Counted from the first letter of the stretch, positions 45,502 to 53,969 are shown. The stretch is 64,000 bases of DNA from Tenacibaculum maritimum NCIMB 2154 (GCF_900119795.1 NZ_LT634361.1:3085001-3149000), one strand, 5' to 3'. The notes: generated by a model from the letters alone, not told the origin. Numbers and translations are program-made.

Positions 45502-47058
45502 ATGAAAAATTTAATAGTACGCCCTAGCAACTCCCTCGATATAAAAGTACAAACGGTAAAAACGGCTTATTTTGCTAAAAAAGAAATTGTAAGTACCGAA
45601 AAAACAACAGAGGCTATTTCTTATACTTTTAAGGGAAATAATAACACGGGAACTAAAAAAAGAAAACGTAAAATAGCCAAAATAATTTATAAAAACCTAC
45701 AAGGAAAACTCATTAATAAACAACAAACAAGCTTAGAACAGGTTGTAGCAGCATTAAGTAAAAGCAATTATACTAAAGGCGACTGTATAGACATTGCTTT
45801 GGTAAAGGAAAGTATTAAATTTACCAAACGAACCAGTGCGCAATTAGGAGAGGAGGTATATATTGTTATACAAACACAATATATGCCAGATAGAGAAATA
45901 ACTTTAAACCTAAAACAAGGAGGAGATACCGATGCACTAACAACAACGAAAGAACCGATATATGTAACTCAAAATAATAAAAAAGTGTTTGCTTTTAAGG
46001 CGGTTGTTGGTGAGTTTTCCCAAAAAAGTAATGCGCTCAATGCAGCTGATTTTAAAGATCATGCCATTGCTAAAATCACCTTACAATCTACAGACCAACA
46101 AGAAAACAAACAATACAAAGACGCCTTAAACAAAGCCGAAGGAAAAACCAGTCCTTTTTATATAGCTATGGATGCCGAGCCCGCTAATCAAAATTGGTTT
46201 GAGGTAAAATATGAAGAGGTTTTTGATAATCGCCCTAACCTTTGGTATTATGGTGAAGGGAATTGGTTTGAGTTGGTAAGAACTAAAATATATCAAAAAG
46301 GAGACGAGGGAGATGAAGTTCAAGAAATAAACATTAGATTGGCTGGTTTTGGAGGTAATGTTCCAGATAAAAAGTTTACTAAAAGAACTGAAAAAACTGT
46401 AAAGCAGTTTCAAAAAGATTACATGGATATAGATCCTACGGGAGTTGTAGATAGCAAAACGATCAAATCAATAAAAGAATTTGGGAATAAATATAGCATA
46501 TCTTTTGATAAAACAAAATGCCCTTGTGGAACTTGTGAAGGTTACGGAAAAGGATTGTACCCAGAGCAAAAACAGTCTTCAAGTATTTTAGAAAAAAGAA
46601 GAAAGTATGAGTACCCAGGTATTCATAGAACTTTGCTTTGGACATTAAAAGCAGTTAAATTTTATCTTGAATACGATGATTATTCTAGTTATAATTTAAA
46701 ATTTGGAAAAATATCGTCAGGTTATAGATGTCATAAGGATAATAAGAATCACAAAAGAAAATCGACAAATCACATGGGAAAGGCATTGGATTTACATTTC
46801 TACAAAACAAACGATAGTAAATCTTCTGAAAGTAATTGTGACAAAGTAAGAAAAATTTTAAAAGAAAAGTCAGGTGCTAAATTACGTTGGAATAAAAGTA
46901 ATATCTTTTCTTTAGAACCCAGTAGTAAAGATAGAATAGGGAAAGAATTTATAGCCACTACATGGGTTCATATTGATGTTCGTACTTTCGATCTAAAATA
47001 TCTCAAGGATAAATTTTTTATAAAAACAAAAAAAAACATTACAAATGAAATCATTTAA
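45502..47058 (+). CDS. Full-length T6SS effector 1: delivery region, joint, peptidoglycan-binding and M15-like peptidase domains
   Basis: 518 residues, 5 bp after tssD. Residues 1-222 form the presumed delivery region, including the GEEVYIVIQTQYMPDREITL segment shared with the TssD extension. Residues 223-258 are the 'joint' repeated through the array (starts AMDAEP, ends GEGNWFEL). Then a peptidoglycan-binding type domain (~262-330: QKGDEGDEVQEINIRL, KTVKQFQKDY, GVVDSKTIKSI) and a LAS/M15-type metallopeptidase (~370-500: SGYRC, STNHMGKALDLHF with His424 and Asp430, WVHIDV with His490). It should cut peptide stems in the cell wall of target cells. It is the only toxin here with the complete N-terminus, so the one likely to be secreted. 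Confidence 0.8.
   Translation: MKNLIVRPSNSLDIKVQTVKTAYFAKKEIVSTEKTTEAISYTFKGNNNTGTKKRKRKIAKIIYKNLQGKLINKQQTSLEQVVAALSKSNYTKGDCIDIALVKESIKFTKRTSAQLGEEVYIVIQTQYMPDREITLNLKQGGDTDALTTTKEPIYVTQNNKKVFAFKAVVGEFSQKSNALNAADFKDHAIAKITLQSTDQQENKQYKDALNKAEGKTSPFYIAMDAEPANQNWFEVKYEEVFDNRPNLWYYGEGNWFELVRTKIYQKGDEGDEVQEINIRLAGFGGNVPDKKFTKRTEKTVKQFQKDYMDIDPTGVVDSKTIKSIKEFGNKYSISFDKTKCPCGTCEGYGKGLYPEQKQSSSILEKRRKYEYPGIHRTLLWTLKAVKFYLEYDDYSSYNLKFGKISSGYRCHKDNKNHKRKSTNHMGKALDLHFYKTNDSKSSESNCDKVRKILKEKSGAKLRWNKSNIFSLEPSSKDRIGKEFIATTWVHIDVRTFDLKYLKDKFFIKTKKNITNEII
45903..46274 (+). repeat. 372-bp direct repeat, copy A
   Basis: Same bases as 58179-58550 at a constant offset of 12,276, with three differences noticed. 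It spans the second half of the delivery region and the joint of effector 1. Confidence 0.9.
46168..46275 (+). repeat. Joint repeat, copy 1 of 7
   Basis: A 108-bp, 36-codon segment (starts ATGGATGCCGAGCCC, ends TTTGAGTTG) found nearly unchanged at 46168, 47971, 50498 (split by an IS, resumed at 51853), 54617, 56033, 58444 and 60072. Downstream of every copy the sequence diverges at once into a different toxin end. It acts as the homology border of exchangeable modules. Confidence 0.93.
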
Positions 47059-47596
47059 TCATTTTACTTTTAGCATACTATTAACTCTTTTAATAAGCTG
47101 TAAAGGAGTAGAGGAAAAAAAAATCAAAGAGTCTATTGAGGACAATACAATAAAAAAAGAACAACTTTTACAAGACAAACTCTCTTATTATGATATTAAT
47201 AATGATGATGCGAATCCTATAAATATTAAAAAAATAAAAATTAAATTAGAAAATCACTATTCAGAGAATGAATACAAAACAATTTTTAAAAATGACGTTT
47301 TTACCGTAATCGTCCTATTTTCATATTACGAATTAGGCAATTATGATGAATATATAATAACATTGAATAATAAAAATGAAGAGCTTTCTAAACTATTAGT
47401 TTATTATAACACGGCACCTGACGGTAATATGGAAAAATATGAGTATTCTAATTATCATCTTTATAAAAAAACTTTAGACTTAAATGTCTTTAAAGTCTCA
47501 GTTGTCGAAAATCTAGAAACAAACAAAATTATTAAACAAGATACTCTAAAAACAATGTATAAAATTAACGATCTTGGAAAAATAATAGTTAAATAA
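47045..47596 (+). CDS. Probable immunity lipoprotein for effector 1
   Basis: 183 residues, overlapping effector 1 by 14 bp. Lipoprotein signal (LLTLLISC, lipobox cysteine ~19). The mature part is charged and has no family I recognise. Position directly behind a peptidoglycan peptidase and export to the periplasmic side make it the expected immunity protein. Confidence 0.72.
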   Translation: MKSFNHFTFSILLTLLISCKGVEEKKIKESIEDNTIKKEQLLQDKLSYYDINNDDANPINIKKIKIKLENHYSENEYKTIFKNDVFTVIVLFSYYELGNYDEYIITLNNKNEELSKLLVYYNTAPDGNMEKYEYSNYHLYKKTLDLNVFKVSVVENLETNKIIKQDTLKTMYKINDLGKIIVK

Positions 47597-47665
47597 ATAT
47601 AACTGATAAATTATTATTATATGTTTTCTTTATTGCTTCCGAAATAAAAGCAAACTTTAGGAAGT

Positions 47666-47823
47666 AATTGCAAAAAGTATATTTTAAACCATATCATTTT
47701 TTTTCAGATACCTATCTAGAAAGCTTTTTTTGGAAAGATCAAAATATTTTGTATCTAAAATTTATTAGCGAAAAAGACAGAAAAAAAGCGAAGTATATAT
47801 CATTAACCATTTTATCTCAATAA
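47666..47823 (+). pseudogene. 3' fragment of an immunity gene
   Basis: Encodes the same last 52 residues (KVYFKPYHFFSDTYLESF start) as the immunity gene at 59271-59924, but lacks its first three quarters. It is debris carried with the joint of cassette 2. Confidence 0.88.
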
Positions 47824-48086
47824 GGTAAAAGTAATGCGCTCAATGCAGTTGATTTTAAAGATCATGCCATTGCTAAAATCACCTTACAATCTACAAACAA
47901 ACAAGAAAACAAACAATACAAAGACGCCTTAAACAAAGCCGAAGAAAATAACATTCAATTATACTTAGCTATGGATACCGAGCCCGCTAATCAAAATTGG
48001 TTTGAGGTAAAATATGAAGAGGTTTTTGATAATCGCCCTAACCTTTGGTATTATGGTGAAGGGAATTGGTTTGAGTTGAAGGTAGA
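47666..48086 (+). repeat. 421-bp exact direct repeat, copy A
   Basis: Identical as read to 59767-60187 at a constant offset of 12,101. It holds the last 52 codons of an immunity gene, its stop, and a delivery-region end plus joint. Only the copy at 59767 belongs to an intact immunity gene. Confidence 0.92.
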
Positions 48087-48837
48087 TAATATTCTGAATA
48101 TTTACCATACAGGAGAAATAAGTAAATTGGATTTTAAAGGTTTAAAAGAAGTTAGCTATGTATATCATGATAAAAATGGTGGTAAACATAATTTAGGAAC
48201 ATTTGATATTATTGAGGTTCAAAAATGGTCTTACGGGACAAAGCATAAATGGAAAACAAAGGAAGGTGGGGAATGGAAAACTATAACTATTGGAAGTAAA
48301 ACTCGTTATTATAAAAAGGATGGTAATAAAAAGAATATTTTGATAACCCCTTTTAGCGGCTCTCCTAAAGTATTCAGATATTCAGACTCTAAAAATATAG
48401 ATTTCGAATTATATGAAAACACTTCTAGAGAATATTTTAATCCAGAAGCATTCGCAACCGTTATTGGTGCACTAGTAGAAGTTAATTACAAAGATATTGT
48501 TTGTAATGGTTCTGTTGGTACAGGGGCTTATAGTGTTTCGCATTTTAATGGGTTTAATATGGATTTTAAATACTTGAGAAAAGATAAGAAAAAAGCGAAA
48601 ATAGATAAGGATTCCAAAGGAAATAAAATTCCAGTTATTTACGTTGATAGTGAAAAATTAGATATTGTAAGGCAAAATAAATTTTTAGATGCATTAAATA
48701 AGTTTGGATGGGGAGTCAATTCTAAAAATCTATCTAATAAAACAAGTGAAAGCAAAGATTTAAATCATTGTAAAACAGATAAACATCATAAAGACCATCT
48801 TCATATTCAAGGTTTAAAAATAAAATATAAAGTATAA
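47971..48837 (+). CDS. Orphan effector module 2: joint plus LAS-type peptidase end
   Basis: 288 residues from the ATG inside the joint; the frame is open further upstream (from ~47824, ..SNALNAVDFKDHAIAKI) but without the full delivery region. After the joint a ~250-residue toxin end carries SVSHFNGFNMDFKYL (His191, Asp198) and HKDHLHIQ, the H..D..HxH set of LAS peptidoglycan peptidases. It is akin to modules 4 and 7 (shared ..GALVEVNYKDIVCNG.. / ..GAMLSCGYKDFVFNG..). Alone it should not be delivered; it is a store for recombination into effector 1. Confidence 0.75.
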   Translation: MDTEPANQNWFEVKYEEVFDNRPNLWYYGEGNWFELKVDNILNIYHTGEISKLDFKGLKEVSYVYHDKNGGKHNLGTFDIIEVQKWSYGTKHKWKTKEGGEWKTITIGSKTRYYKKDGNKKNILITPFSGSPKVFRYSDSKNIDFELYENTSREYFNPEAFATVIGALVEVNYKDIVCNGSVGTGAYSVSHFNGFNMDFKYLRKDKKKAKIDKDSKGNKIPVIYVDSEKLDIVRQNKFLDALNKFGWGVNSKNLSNKTSESKDLNHCKTDKHHKDHLHIQGLKIKYKV

Positions 48838-49577
48838 TGAAACATATTTTTTTATTCATATCTATTCTTTTTATAGTTGCTTGTAAAACAAATAAAGAGA
48901 ATAAATTAAATAGCCCGAGTACTGCAATTAAACAAAAAACAAATAAATTTAAGGGCTTGATAAAGAGCGTCAAAAGAAAAAAACTAACAGAATTCTGTAG
49001 TGAAGATCTTGTGTTAAATCAAAAAACAATAAATCGAATTAACAACTACATTAATTTTAGTCTTGATTCACTAAAAGTATTAGATTTCAAAGAGGAAAAG
49101 TTATTATATACAACTTCAATTAATATTGTTAATGCAGATACTAAAAACTATCAACCTTCATATTATTATTTTCTATTAGAGAATAAAGATGACGATGTAA
49201 ATGAAATTTATTTTTCAGAGAATTACTTGTACAAAAAGGTACAATCGAGTTTTTATAATATTGACTTATTAATTTTATTTAATAAAATCATTCAAAAAAG
49301 TAATACGGATGAATTAAATACTATAGGGTATAATATGGATATTTTAACGTATGATAATGTTAAAGAAAAATTGATTGATAGAAAGAGGTTAATTACATCA
49401 GGCATAGGGTTAGAAGATGTTTCATATCATGAATGTTTTGTTTTAAGCTCAGAGAAGATTACGAGTTACAGTTATAATTCTTTGGAAGACGAAAGTACTT
49501 TTGTAAAAAGAGAAATGATGATTCGTAAAGATGGAATTATTATTATCAGAAAACCAACGATTAAGGTCTTCGATTAA
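48837..49577 (+). CDS. Probable immunity lipoprotein for module 2
   Basis: 246 residues. Its ATG overlaps the module 2 stop by one base (TAATG). Lipobox FIVAC (cysteine ~16). Mature part lysine-rich then beta-rich, unrecognised. Kept intact behind an orphan toxin, as expected if it must guard against that toxin when carried by kin or after recombination. Confidence 0.7.
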   Translation: MKHIFLFISILFIVACKTNKENKLNSPSTAIKQKTNKFKGLIKSVKRKKLTEFCSEDLVLNQKTINRINNYINFSLDSLKVLDFKEEKLLYTTSINIVNADTKNYQPSYYYFLLENKDDDVNEIYFSENYLYKKVQSSFYNIDLLILFNKIIQKSNTDELNTIGYNMDILTYDNVKEKLIDRKRLITSGIGLEDVSYHECFVLSSEKITSYSYNSLEDESTFVKREMMIRKDGIIIIRKPTIKVFD

Positions 49578-49732
49578 ATTTAGAAGAACAAGCTTTTATA
49601 AACGCTTTGTGGGACTTTGGTTTTAAAACTCATTATGTAGGGGGTAATATGAATTACACTCATGGTACAAAGGATAAATATCATAACGATCATTTACATT
49701 CAGGTAATTTTAAACCCAATTATAAACAATGA
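49578..49732 (+). pseudogene. 3' remnant of a LAS-type effector (module 3)
   Basis: Frame open from 49580 to the TGA at 49730-49732, encoding ..FINALWDFGFKTHY.. and HNDHLHSGNFKPNYKQ, the end of a toxin like modules 2 and 7. The first part, including the joint, is missing. Its stop overlaps the next start (ATGA), so the immunity gene remains in its original place. Confidence 0.82.
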
Positions 49733-50376
49733 AAAAATTAATCTTTTTAACTTTAATTATTCTTATTGTTTCATGTAAAAAACACAAAAGAAAAGAACCT
49801 TTAAAAGAGGGTATTCATTTAAAAGAATTTCATCAAGAAGATGTTAATAATTTACCTTTTGGAAATAAATTAATAACCCAGCACGACTATTCTAAGGTTG
49901 ATTGGTTTGAAGAAGATTATTTTAAAGGCTTTGGATATTTTGAGTTAAAAAAACTAAGCTCGAAATCAGATAAAATAAATTTTAACTCTTTTGAAGAAAA
50001 AAAAACATTTTATTTACCTAATAATGTTTTAATAAACTATATAGAAAAAAACAAAGTAAATTCTTCTTATGGTTTGTTGTTTTCTAATGAAGTTTATCAA
50101 CTTTATTTTGTCAAAACAAAAGCAAGAGATTTGTCAGGGAAAGTTTATAAAGAAGATAGCGATGAAACTGAAAGAGGATATTTGGTAACTGTAAAAACTA
50201 AAGATAAAAAAGTATTATCACATTTAGAAATTTTAAATATAACGGAGTATTTTACTCAAAATTATAAGGGTACATATTTAGGAGCTATGTTTCTTCGAAA
50301 TGAAAAAATGTTTTATATAGATGAAAAAATGAACATATATATATATATACATATATGGCTAAGGCTCACGACCTAA
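49729..50376 (+). CDS. Probable immunity lipoprotein 3, reading frame broken at an AT-repeat
   Basis: 215 residues as read, lipobox LIVSC (cysteine ~16). Near the end a run (AT)7A at 50335-50349 and a second ATATAT at 50351 shift the frame: the present end is a low-complexity IYIYIHIW tail, while the other frame continues for 34 codons as protein-like sequence (MAKAHDLISQYKLLSFDKF..) to a stop at 50457-50459. Loss of one AT unit would rejoin the two. It is the partner of the lost module 3 toxin. Confidence 0.7.
   Translation: MKKLIFLTLIILIVSCKKHKRKEPLKEGIHLKEFHQEDVNNLPFGNKLITQHDYSKVDWFEEDYFKGFGYFELKKLSSKSDKINFNSFEEKKTFYLPNNVLINYIEKNKVNSSYGLLFSNEVYQLYFVKTKARDLSGKVYKEDSDETERGYLVTVKTKDKKVLSHLEILNITEYFTQNYKGTYLGAMFLRNEKMFYIDEKMNIYIYIHIWLRLTT
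50335..50349 (+). repeat. AT dinucleotide tract inside immunity gene 3
   Basis: (AT)7A, a simple-sequence tract suited to slippage. A change of -2 or +4 bases restores the longer frame up to 50459. Confidence 0.85.
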
Positions 50377-50464
50377 TTTCACAATATAAACTTTTATCTT
50401 TTGATAAATTTAAGATAAATGATAAAGGTTTTTTTCAAAAAAACGCAAAGAATTTTTAAAGCAA

Positions 50465-50595
50465 CCCGAAGAAAATAACATTCAATTATACTTAGCTATG
50501 GATGCCGAGCCCGCTAATCAAAATTGGTTTGAGGTAAAATATGAAGAGGTTTTTGATAATCGCCCCAACCTTTGGTATTATGGTGAAGGGAATTG
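50465..50595 (+). pseudogene. 5' part of orphan effector module 4, cut by an insertion sequence
   Basis: Holds ..EENNIQLYLAMDAEP.. and the joint up to GEGNW, then the IS3-type element begins at 50596. The rest of the module resumes at 51850. Without the IS the frame would run into the toxin end 51860-52621. Confidence 0.88.
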
Positions 50596-50627
50596 TGGAC
50601 TACCTAATAAATTTGGGACTAATTTGA

Positions 50628-51512
50628 TCAAGCCGCTTTGTTAAAATTCATTCTTATTTTGACTTCCATTTCTAAAGGGGAAATATACCCTAGGCTAGAG
50701 TGAAGTCTTTCGTTATTATACCAATTTATGTAATCTTCAATACTGCTGAATAATTGTTTATAAGAACTATATTTAAAACGGTATAACCATTCGTGTTTAA
50801 TTGTCTTAAAAAAGGATTCAGCTACTGCATTATCCCAACAGTTTCCCTTTCTACTCATACTCTGTGTTATTTTTCTATTAAAAGAAAATAAGTTAGTTAT
50901 TTTATTAGAAGCATACTGCACTCCTCTGTCTGAATGAAAGATAAACTTATTTGTAATAGCTCTATTATTACTTGCTAAATTCCACGCCTTCATTATTGTA
51001 TTTTCAGTGGTCATATCTTTACTTAAAGACCATCCAACTACCCTTTTATCTGCTAAATCTATTATTGTTGTCAAATAATTCCAATGATCATTTACACGTA
51101 TATAAGTAATATCAGAAACCCATTTTTCTCCTAATTTTAAACTTGTAAAATTTCTATCTAATTCGTTTTTAGCAATCGATAAATTATGATTGGAATTAGT
51201 AGTTGCTACATATTTCCTTTTTAGAATACTTTTTAGTCCTAGTTCTTTCATTAGTAGCCCAATGTAAGAACGTGCATAAACTAAACCTTCTCTTTCCAAC
51301 ATTTTTTGAATACGATAGCTTCCGTAAATTTCTCTACTTTGTTCGAAATGAAATTTAATTCTCTTTTTGAGTAAAACCTTAGAGGGTAGTATTTTTATTA
51401 CATCCTTGTGTTTTAACCAATAGTAATAAGCATTTTTGCTAACTTTCATACATTTACACATCTTCTCAACAGGATATACACTTACATTTTTTAAAATGAA
51501 TTTATATCTCAT
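50628..51512 (-). CDS. IS3-family transposase OrfB (DDE integrase)
   Basis: 294 residues. HTH_21-type N-terminus and rve core with the D, D, E triad in WVSDITYIRV, FHSDRGVQYAS and NAVAESFFKTIKHE. It overlaps orfA by 4 bp (ATGA) and is normally made as an OrfAB fusion by -1 frameshifting. Appears intact. Confidence 0.93.
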   Translation of the reverse strand: MRYKFILKNVSVYPVEKMCKCMKVSKNAYYYWLKHKDVIKILPSKVLLKKRIKFHFEQSREIYGSYRIQKMLEREGLVYARSYIGLLMKELGLKSILKRKYVATTNSNHNLSIAKNELDRNFTSLKLGEKWVSDITYIRVNDHWNYLTTIIDLADKRVVGWSLSKDMTTENTIMKAWNLASNNRAITNKFIFHSDRGVQYASNKITNLFSFNRKITQSMSRKGNCWDNAVAESFFKTIKHEWLYRFKYSSYKQLFSSIEDYINWYNNERLHSSLGYISPLEMEVKIRMNFNKAA

Positions 51513-51790
51513 TTGTCGCTCTTGGAGAAGATGCTCACTGCCTTTTTTAATATATCGCGTTCTAACTTAACCTCTCTAAGTTCTTTCTTTAGTGCTTTTA
51601 ATTCTTGCGCTTCTACCGATAACTCACGTTTCTTAGAGAAATCTCCAGATTTAGCTTCATACTCACGTTTCCAACGTCTTATGACTCCGTCATTAACACC
51701 GTATTCTTCACTAAGAGATTTTGCTTTTCTTCCTGATTTTAAAAGCTCTACTAGCATTACTTTAAAATCATTATCATACTTTTTTGCCAT
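51509..51790 (-). CDS. IS3-family transposase OrfA
   Basis: 93 residues with an HTH (SGRKAKSLSEEYGVNDGVIRRWKREYE region) and a C-terminal leucine-zipper-like coil (ELKALKKELREVKLERDILK). It binds the IS ends and regulates transposition. Confidence 0.92.
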   Translation of the reverse strand: MAKKYDNDFKVMLVELLKSGRKAKSLSEEYGVNDGVIRRWKREYEAKSGDFSKKRELSVEAQELKALKKELREVKLERDILKKAVSIFSKSDK

Positions 51791-51859
51791 AATTCAAATA
51801 TACTATTTATGGACTCAATTAATTCGTCTCAACAAATGTAGACACTCCATTGGTTTGAG

Positions 51860-52621
51860 TTGGTAAATAACACTGTACTTGAATATACTATTTACCACAA
51901 TGGTACTATAGAAAAAAATAATATAAAAGAGCCCAAAGAGGTTATTTACAACTATTTTGATTCGAAAGGAGGTAAACATATTTTAGGAGAATCTGAACTA
52001 ATTGAAGTTGATAAATGGAAGAAAAAAGGAAGGAAAACAAGTCCAGTAACAAAAATTCTTTTGGTTGATGCTAGAAATATTGATAAGTATGCATCAGAAA
52101 ACATCAAGTTTAAAATCTTAGTTTGGAATACTAAAAAAAGATTTTATATAAGCCCTGATTGCTTTGCGAGCTTACTGGGAGCTATGATTGAGGAAAGTAT
52201 TGAAGATTTAAGTTTTAATGGGTTTAGTGAAAAAGATGGTAGCCCTGGAGTAAGCTCTACGCACTTAAATGGAGTAGCAGGAGATTTACGATATTTAAGT
52301 ACTAATAAAAATGGAGAGCTAATTCTTTTAGAACAAAATAATTTTGATTACGATAGACAAGTAAAATTTAATAAAGCTCTGTATAAATTTGGTTGGGGAA
52401 GAAGTAAAAAAATGCTATCTGAAAACTTTAATAGGGTAACTGGAACAAAAGAGGTAGTAAACCCAAAAACAAAGAAAAAAGAAATTATAAAAGTTATAAC
52501 TAAGACATTGTTACCACATACACAACATTATAAGAAAAAGAAGAAAAACGGGAAATGGGTTAGGCATAATAATCATTTACATATTTATGGCTTTAATTTT
52601 TCAATAATTAAAAAGAAATAA
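51860..52621 (+). CDS. Orphan effector module 4, toxin end (LAS-type peptidase)
   Basis: About 253 residues, in frame with the joint before the IS; the only start on this side is a TTG, the last joint codon, so translation is doubtful. Motifs: SSTHLNGVAGDLRYL and NNHLHIYGF, plus LGAMIEESIEDLSFNGFS shared with modules 2 and 7. A lysine-rich insertion (~200-245) separates the two metal motifs. Silenced by the IS but otherwise intact. Confidence 0.72.
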   Translation: MVNNTVLEYTIYHNGTIEKNNIKEPKEVIYNYFDSKGGKHILGESELIEVDKWKKKGRKTSPVTKILLVDARNIDKYASENIKFKILVWNTKKRFYISPDCFASLLGAMIEESIEDLSFNGFSEKDGSPGVSSTHLNGVAGDLRYLSTNKNGELILLEQNNFDYDRQVKFNKALYKFGWGRSKKMLSENFNRVTGTKEVVNPKTKKKEIIKVITKTLLPHTQHYKKKKKNGKWVRHNNHLHIYGFNFSIIKKK

Positions 52622-52626
52622 CAAGT

Positions 52627-53142
52627 ATGAAGAGTTTTATTTATTTATTTATTTACTTATTTATTTGTTCTTGTCAATTAAAAGTTCAAAAAGATAAGAA
52701 AGAGAATATTAATCATAAAAAATCTATTCAATCACCAATAGACTCTATAAGTATTCGTTTATTAACAAATATACCTTTAAAAACGCTTCCTCTAACATCT
52801 AAAAAACTAGATACATTATATTTTTATGATGATAATTTAGGATACGTCGTAAAAAAAAATATTAAGAAAAAAAAAATAGATTCAATATTTTTTAAATTAA
52901 CAAAAAAGAGAGATAATCTAAATGATAATAAAGGAGACTATTTTTACCATTTTTTTTATGACGATAATAGGCAGTTTTTCCCTGTTTATAGAATAAATAA
53001 GGAAGATTATATTATCGTAGGGGTTTTGACATTTTTTTATGGTGAAAATGATATACCGGGCATACAATTTGAATTGCATAGCTTTAATAAAAAAGGAGAA
53101 CAGTTAGACTGTAGGCTTCCCCTTTTTCGAACTGATTATTAA
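52627..53142 (+). CDS. Probable immunity lipoprotein 4, with TTTA repeats in the signal peptide
   Basis: 171 residues, 5 bp after module 4. The signal peptide is coded by repeated TTTA units (52635-52661 region, giving YLFIYLFIYLFI) before the lipobox FICSC. Slippage by one 4-base unit would put the gene out of frame. The mature part is Lys/Asp-rich and unrecognised. Confidence 0.7.
   Translation: MKSFIYLFIYLFICSCQLKVQKDKKENINHKKSIQSPIDSISIRLLTNIPLKTLPLTSKKLDTLYFYDDNLGYVVKKNIKKKKIDSIFFKLTKKRDNLNDNKGDYFYHFFYDDNRQFFPVYRINKEDYIIVGVLTFFYGENDIPGIQFELHSFNKKGEQLDCRLPLFRTDY
52635..52662 (+). repeat. TTTA tetranucleotide tract in immunity gene 4
   Basis: Runs of TTTA (TTTATTTATTTATTTA then CTTATTTATTTG) at the very start of the coding region, a usual site for phase-variable tracts. 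Confidence 0.75.
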
Positions 53143-53163
53143 TCCAAATATATGAATTTTACG

Positions 53164-53221
53164 TTTTAAAACAGGATTGACATTTTTCATTATATTTTTT
53201 TATGTCAATCCTGTTTTAAAA
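53164..53221. repeat. 20-bp perfect inverted repeat at the end of the IS407-like orfB
   Basis: The last 4 codons and stop of orfB plus flanking bases (53202-53221) are repeated in inverse orientation at 53164-53183 with an 18-base AT-rich loop. It may act as a terminator or mark a rearranged IS end. Confidence 0.8.
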
Positions 53222-53969
53222 TGCGCCCAGCGGCAGCGACACAATGTTGTTTCGCATACGGGATTGGAGCCATATCGTCCAAAGCATCATGCGGTCTAAA
53301 ATTATTGTAATCGTGCATCCATATCTGGGTTTGCTCTCTGACTTGATGAATGTTTTCAAAAATATATTTATTTAAAACCCCTCGTCTATATGAACCGTTA
53401 AAACGTTCTATAAAAGCATTTTGTGTGGGTTTTCCTGGTTCTATATATTTAAAATCAATTTCATGCATAGCACTCCAAGTAGCGGTTAAATTAGCTATAA
53501 ATTCCGGACCATTATCCATACGTATCTTTTGTGGTTTACCTTTACGTTTTAACAGATGATTTAAAACGTAAACTATTCTATTACTAGGTAACGAAAAATC
53601 TACTTCTATATGTAAAGCCTCTCTATTAAAATCATCTATGATAGTAAAGCCTCTAAATCTTTTTTTATTCTCTAATACATCTGTTACAAAATCCATACTC
53701 CAAGTTTGGTTGAGTTCTGTAGGAACTATTAAAGGTTCTTTTATTCTTGCTGGCAAACGTTTCTTCACCTTCCTTCTCAGTGGTAAACCTAGTGCTACAT
53801 AAACTCGATGAACTCGCTTGTGATTCCATGGATTCCCTTCATTGCGTAGTCGTTTATAAGCTTTCCAAAATCCTTCCTCACAATGGTCAATAGCCTTTTG
53901 TTTTAAGGCTAATTCAATTGGTGTATCGTCTTGTAATTTTGGCTTATAATAATATACGCTTTTACTCAT
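53205..53969 (-). CDS. IS407-like transposase OrfB (DDE integrase)
   Basis: 254 residues: rve core with D, D, E in WSMDFVTDVL, IRMDNGPEFIA and NAFIERFNGSYRRG, and the usual MHDYNNFRPHDALDDMAPIPY end. The start seems late: the fusion with OrfA by frameshift would add the usual N-terminal HTH segment from the ~75-bp region between 53970 and 54043. Confidence 0.9.
   Translation of the reverse strand: MSKSVYYYKPKLQDDTPIELALKQKAIDHCEEGFWKAYKRLRNEGNPWNHKRVHRVYVALGLPLRRKVKKRLPARIKEPLIVPTELNQTWSMDFVTDVLENKKRFRGFTIIDDFNREALHIEVDFSLPSNRIVYVLNHLLKRKGKPQKIRMDNGPEFIANLTATWSAMHEIDFKYIEPGKPTQNAFIERFNGSYRRGVLNKYIFENIHQVREQTQIWMHDYNNFRPHDALDDMAPIPYAKQHCVAAAGRILKQD

Larger units (their letters stand above)
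50596..51849 (-). mobile_element. IS3-family insertion sequence (1254 bp)
   Basis: Ends TGGA...TCCA with imperfect ~29-bp inverted repeats and a 3-bp target duplication TTG (50593-50595 and 51850-51852). It carries orfA and orfB on the minus strand. The insertion splits the joint of module 4; joining the flanks restores the expected GAATTGGTTTGAG sequence exactly. Confidence 0.9.

Noticed and set aside
47597-47665. Promoter or small RNA between immunity gene 1 and the repeat
   Set aside because: Only a weak 5-bp stem and no TAnnTTTG core; best read as cassette debris.
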